A DNA stretch of 8,001 nt. It comes from Phycisphaeraceae bacterium (GTDB taxonomy: Bacteria; Planctomycetota; Phycisphaerae; Phycisphaerales; Phycisphaeraceae). The DNA is taken from contig JAJDCT010000269.1 in NCBI GenBank assembly GCA_029260695.1, positions 1-8,001 on the forward strand, in the 5' to 3' direction. This document shows, one piece after another, positions 5,539-8,001 of the stretch. How positions within the stretch are numbered: position 1 is the stretch's first letter; each line of letters begins with the position of its first letter. Position numbers and translations under genes: made by a program. The notes under the pieces are model-generated. The model was not told the origin of the DNA and did no database searches. It saw nothing but the letters and a program-made list of their open reading frames with translations.

Positions 5539-7107
5539 CTACTCACTTAGCCGCGGGAGCGTCACCGTCACACAGTGCAGCGCACCGAATTGCTGGATCA
5601 CCGTGTCGCAATTGACGAAGACAACCTCGACGCCCGGCAGCGCCGCTTCGTAGGCCTCCCGGACCTGCTTCCGCATCCCGACGAGAGCCTCGGCCGAATT
5701 GCGGCCATCCGCACCGTAGCCCGGGACAAGCACCGCCCGCCCGTACTCGCCTTGGATATGCACGCTGTTGAGGAAGGTTTTATAGATCGCCTTCCGCGGT
5801 GCGTAGTTTTGGATCGCCTCTTCGAGGGTCGTGCTGCTGTTGTCTCGGATCAGCTGATCGACCAGCTTCGCCTCCGCCTCGCTGCCGGGCTCTGCTTCGA
5901 ACTCCAGGCTGTACTGCTCGATAGCCCGCTGGGTGATCCGGCGTTCGACCGCCGCCCGCTCGTTGGGGCTGCCCGCATTGGCCAGGTGCTCACGCAGCGC
6001 AGGCGTCTCCCGTAGCAGCTTCTGCGTGTACCAAAGGTCACGGTATTCCTGGATCACTTCCTCCCGCGTCGCAAACACCACCGCCGGCATCGGGACGCGC
6101 ACGACCCGCAGGTCAGGAAACCGCGCCCTCAGAAGCGCTTCGTTGCGCTCAAGCACACGTCCGATCTCGTTATTCAGATGCCGGGCATACTCACCCGCAC
6201 CCTCAAACGACGCGTCGTAGGTAGCAAGGAATACGGTAGTTTCGTTGACGACCTTAAAGAACATGTCCAGGTGCTTGATCGTAGGCCCGGGCAGAGCCTC
6301 CAGGTAGGTAACCGTCTTCGCCCCGTAGTAGTCCCGCAGTACCGCCTCCAGCCCAGCCTGCTTGCCGCCGTGCATCGTCAGTGTCTCGGTCGAGACGAAA
6401 AGATTACCCCGCCCGTCGGTCGCGATGTCTCCGCCCCAGACCTCAGCGGCAGGCCGGGAGATGTGTACGGCCGCGTCAGGGTGTTGCTGCCGCAGGTGTT
6501 GTGCCAGGTAGACCGGCGTGGTGTCGTCCTTGCGCCGCCTGGCCAGGTCCAACGCCATCTTGCGGAACTCCGGCCCATCCGCGCCGCCGTCGATCCGTGC
6601 CTGCTGGACACGGGCCTCGAAACGCGTGTCACGGTACACCGAATCCACAAGCACCAGCCCGCCTTGACCGTCCCTCACAAACACCGGGCCGTGGTCACGC
6701 AGCCACACCGTCCCGACCCGGGCCGGCACGAAGTGCAGACGATCCAACAGCGCCTCATCCTTCTCACGGATCGCACCGATCACCCGTGCCACCGTCTGAA
6801 CCTCCTCCTCATCGTGCAGCACCACCACATCCGTATACCCAGCCGCCTTGCCGATCAGGTCGATCATGAATTCGCCCATCCCCGGCTTGGCGAATACGCC
6901 TTGCAACGGCAACGCAACCGCCAAAGCCTCCACGGGCTCCCACTCGGGGATCAACACCGCACCTGCAGGAGGTGGCGTCGACGCAACGAACAAGGCCTGC
7001 TCATCCACCACCTCCCCTGCCCGGCTCGCACCCGACAAACTCATCAACACCACCCACGCCGCCAAGCACAGTCCACTCGGCCTATAGTCCAAAGCACCCG
7101 TTGTCAT
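5539..7107 (-). CDS. Exported agmatine/peptidyl-arginine deiminase-family enzyme with internal insert
   Basis: Hydrolyses a guanidino group (agmatine, free or peptidyl arginine) to a citrulline-type product and ammonia, judging by family. The start is placed at ATG 7107 because AAGGGG lies 8 nt upstream; a further in-frame ATG at 7131 has no such site. From 7107 the protein is 522 residues. Numbering below is from the 7131 start (subtract 8). The N-terminus looks like a signal peptide: hydrophobic about 19-33, possible cleavage after SRA. Core motifs follow: IPEWEP (61-66), VWLRDHGPVFV (142-152, Asp146), VWGGD (231-235), IKHLDMFFK (285-293, His287/Asp289) and FGALHCVT (515-522, catalytic Cys520). 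All expected catalytic residues are present, although the usual Gly before GALHC is Phe. About 95 charged, helical-looking residues (roughly 350-448) sit between RVPMP and TFLNSV, where relatives have a short link. Usual length is about 350. It is divergent from ilvE. The exact substrate is unknown. Confidence 0.88.
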   Translation of the reverse strand: MTTGALDYRPSGLCLAAWVVLMSLSGASRAGEVVDEQALFVASTPPPAGAVLIPEWEPVEALAVALPLQGVFAKPGMGEFMIDLIGKAAGYTDVVVLHDEEEVQTVARVIGAIREKDEALLDRLHFVPARVGTVWLRDHGPVFVRDGQGGLVLVDSVYRDTRFEARVQQARIDGGADGPEFRKMALDLARRRKDDTTPVYLAQHLRQQHPDAAVHISRPAAEVWGGDIATDGRGNLFVSTETLTMHGGKQAGLEAVLRDYYGAKTVTYLEALPGPTIKHLDMFFKVVNETTVFLATYDASFEGAGEYARHLNNEIGRVLERNEALLRARFPDLRVVRVPMPAVVFATREEVIQEYRDLWYTQKLLRETPALREHLANAGSPNERAAVERRITQRAIEQYSLEFEAEPGSEAEAKLVDQLIRDNSSTTLEEAIQNYAPRKAIYKTFLNSVHIQGEYGRAVLVPGYGADGRNSAEALVGMRKQVREAYEAALPGVEVVFVNCDTVIQQFGALHCVTVTLPRLSE

Positions 7108-7115
7108 AATGAGAT

Positions 7116-7121
7116 CCCCTT
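7116..7121 (-). promoter_or_regulatory. Shine-Dalgarno site of deiminase gene
   Basis: AAGGGG on the minus strand with an 8-nt gap to ATG 7107. It selects this start over the ATG at 7131 and puts the signal peptide close to the N-terminus. Confidence 0.7.
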
Positions 7122-7160
7122 GAAAACCCATGCACCTGACCAGCCATCAACCTGGCCGCG

Positions 7161-7166
7161 ATCATA
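7161..7166 (-). promoter_or_regulatory. -10 box (TATGAT) for deiminase gene
   Basis: TATGAT on the minus strand within GGGTATGATC, one mismatch from consensus and in the same context as the zinc-ribbon promoter. Transcription would begin near 7154, giving a leader of about 47 nt. No good -35 hexamer is seen. Confidence 0.45.
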
Positions 7167-7238
7167 CCCCACACCCGGTCGCCCCAGCCAGTGTTCTATA
7201 ACCCTCAGGCCCGCCGGGGTAGGCCCGTTAAAGATCGC

Positions 7239-7244
7239 TATAAT
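7239..7244 (+). promoter_or_regulatory. -10 box (TATAAT) for ilvE
   Basis: A perfect TATAAT in the context GCTATAATC. The expected transcription start is near 7251, leaving a leader of about 110 nt before the GTG at 7361. At 16-18 nt spacing the upstream sequence is G-rich and lacks a TTGACA-like -35. This promoter and the deiminase -10 box are divergent and about 75 bases apart. Confidence 0.5.
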
Positions 7245-7248
7245 CACA

Positions 7249-7270
7249 GCCCCGAAAACCGCAACGGGGC
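7249..7270 (+). repeat. Hairpin at predicted 5' end of ilvE leader
   Basis: GCCCCG (7249-7254) pairs with CGGGGC (7265-7270) across a 10-base A-rich loop. It falls exactly where the ilvE transcript should begin, so it could act as a 5'-end protecting stem. No U-run follows, no T-box or amino-acid leader peptide was recognised, and it may be chance in GC-rich DNA. Confidence 0.35.
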
Positions 7271-7360
7271 TATCAACACGCACGACCAACCGTGTTGGCA
7301 GACCAAGACCCGCACACGCCCGATATCATCCCGCCAACCACCGACCACGGAAACCAAGCA

Positions 7361-8001
7361 GTGTCTAAGCAAGTCTGGCTCAACGGCGAATTAGTCCCCA
7401 CCGAGAACGCCTCCGTCAGCGTCTTCGACCACGGCCTGCTCTACGGCGACGGCGTGTTCGAGGGCATCCGCGCCTACAACGGCAAAATCTTCAAGATGGA
7501 TAGCCACCTCAAACGCCTATACGCCTCAGCCGCCGCCATCCGATTGGAGATCCCCTACGAGGTCGACAAGCTGCGCCAAGCCATCCGCGACACACTCAAT
7601 GCCAACGAACGCGAAGACGCATACATACGACTCTGCGTCACCCGCGGCTTCGGCTCCCTTGGGCTCAACCCCTTCCTCTGTAAACGCGCCACCGTCTTCA
7701 TCATCGCAGACGACATCAAGATGTTCCCACCTGAGCTCTACGAACACGGCATGGAAGTCGTCATCGCCAAGACCATACGCAACCCGCCCGCATCGCTCTC
7801 ACCGGCGATCAAGAGCATGAACTACCTGAACAACATCCTCGCAAAGATCGAGGCCATCGACGCCGGCGTGCTCGAAGCCATCATGCTCAACATCGACGGC
7901 AACGTCACCGAGGGCACCAGCGACAACCTCTTCGTCGTCCGCGATAACCCCGAAGGCATACCCGAGCTGGTCACCCCCCCAACCAGCGCAGGCGTCCTCG
8001 A
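7361..8001 (+). CDS. ilvE: Branched-chain amino acid aminotransferase, N-terminal part
   Basis: A PLP fold-type IV aminotransferase that makes valine, leucine and isoleucine from their 2-oxo acids with glutamate as donor, in the cytoplasm. The 213 visible residues (of about 290-310 typical) show VWLNGELVP (5-13), the hallmark VFDHGLLYGDGVFEGIRAYNG (21-41), IRLCVTRGFGSLGLNP (89-104), the PLP-lysine segment SPAIKSMNYLNNILA (Lys151) and NVTEGTSDNLF (Glu184). The frame stays open past the window end. GTG 7361 is the chosen start because SKQVWLNGE aligns with normal family N-termini. In-frame GTG 7292 and TTG 7295 upstream would add about 22 Pro/Asp/Thr-rich residues of no family resemblance. There is no strong Shine-Dalgarno, only a weak GGAAA run. 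A TATAAT box lies about 117 nt upstream. The motif set is closer to the BCAT group than to D-amino-acid transaminase or aminodeoxychorismate lyase. Confidence 0.93.
   Translation, partial: MSKQVWLNGELVPTENASVSVFDHGLLYGDGVFEGIRAYNGKIFKMDSHLKRLYASAAAIRLEIPYEVDKLRQAIRDTLNANEREDAYIRLCVTRGFGSLGLNPFLCKRATVFIIADDIKMFPPELYEHGMEVVIAKTIRNPPASLSPAIKSMNYLNNILAKIEAIDAGVLEAIMLNIDGNVTEGTSDNLFVVRDNPEGIPELVTPPTSAGVL

Noticed and set aside
6178..7368. 396-residue open frame on the + strand, opposite the deiminase
   Set aside because: It is antisense to a gene with clear catalytic motifs, is rich in Arg/His/Pro/Gln as expected for a GC-rich shadow frame, and shows no family motif.

Overview
This 8001-base window carries seven protein-coding genes: two are cut by the window edges and five lie on the minus strand between them. 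The mid- to high-GC composition, the strong preference for C-ending codons, and the mix of families (beta-CASP metallo-hydrolase, paired zinc-ribbon proteins, LtaS-like membrane sulfatase, exported deiminase) suggest an environmental bacterium. Planctomycetota, perhaps the Phycisphaerae branch, is my best guess. That placement is an impression from protein style, because the window has no rRNA or other taxonomic marker.

Layout, left to right. The + strand opens with the last 233 residues of a beta-CASP/RMMBL RNA-processing metallo-hydrolase (to 703). Converging on it is a small minus-strand unit of two zinc-ribbon genes: a zf-TFIIB-like double zinc-ribbon protein (1569-1186), followed 22 nt later by a membrane-anchored protein with a LITAF-like split zinc knuckle (1163-753). 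Next on the minus strand come an LtaS-like alkaline-phosphatase-superfamily membrane protein (3447-1702), a CPA2/Kef-type cation:proton antiporter with a C-terminal nucleotide-binding domain (5427-3655), and an exported agmatine/peptidyl-arginine deiminase-family enzyme with an unusually long internal insert (start best placed at 7107, end 5539). Divergent from the deiminase, on the + strand, is the start of a branched-chain aminotransferase (ilvE, 7361 to beyond the window).

Regulation. Three transcription starts share a recognisable -10 hexamer with the extended form TATRATC: upstream of the zinc-ribbon pair, the deiminase and ilvE. The zf-TFIIB gene and the deiminase also have good Shine-Dalgarno sequences, and these decide their starts. 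I found no convincing Rho-independent terminator. No non-coding stretch exceeds 300 bases. The longest are 7108-7360 (divergent promoter region) and 3448-3654 (upstream of the sulfatase, holding a 7-bp inverted repeat). I saw no tRNA, rRNA, CRISPR array, insertion sequence or phage gene.

The genes do not form an obvious single pathway. Apart from the two-gene zinc-ribbon unit they look individually transcribed. The most unusual items are the membrane-split zinc-ribbon protein paired with a zf-TFIIB protein, the roughly 95-residue insert in the exported deiminase, and a near-identical 17-base motif on either side of the sulfatase gene. I do not see a clear new defence or mobile system here.
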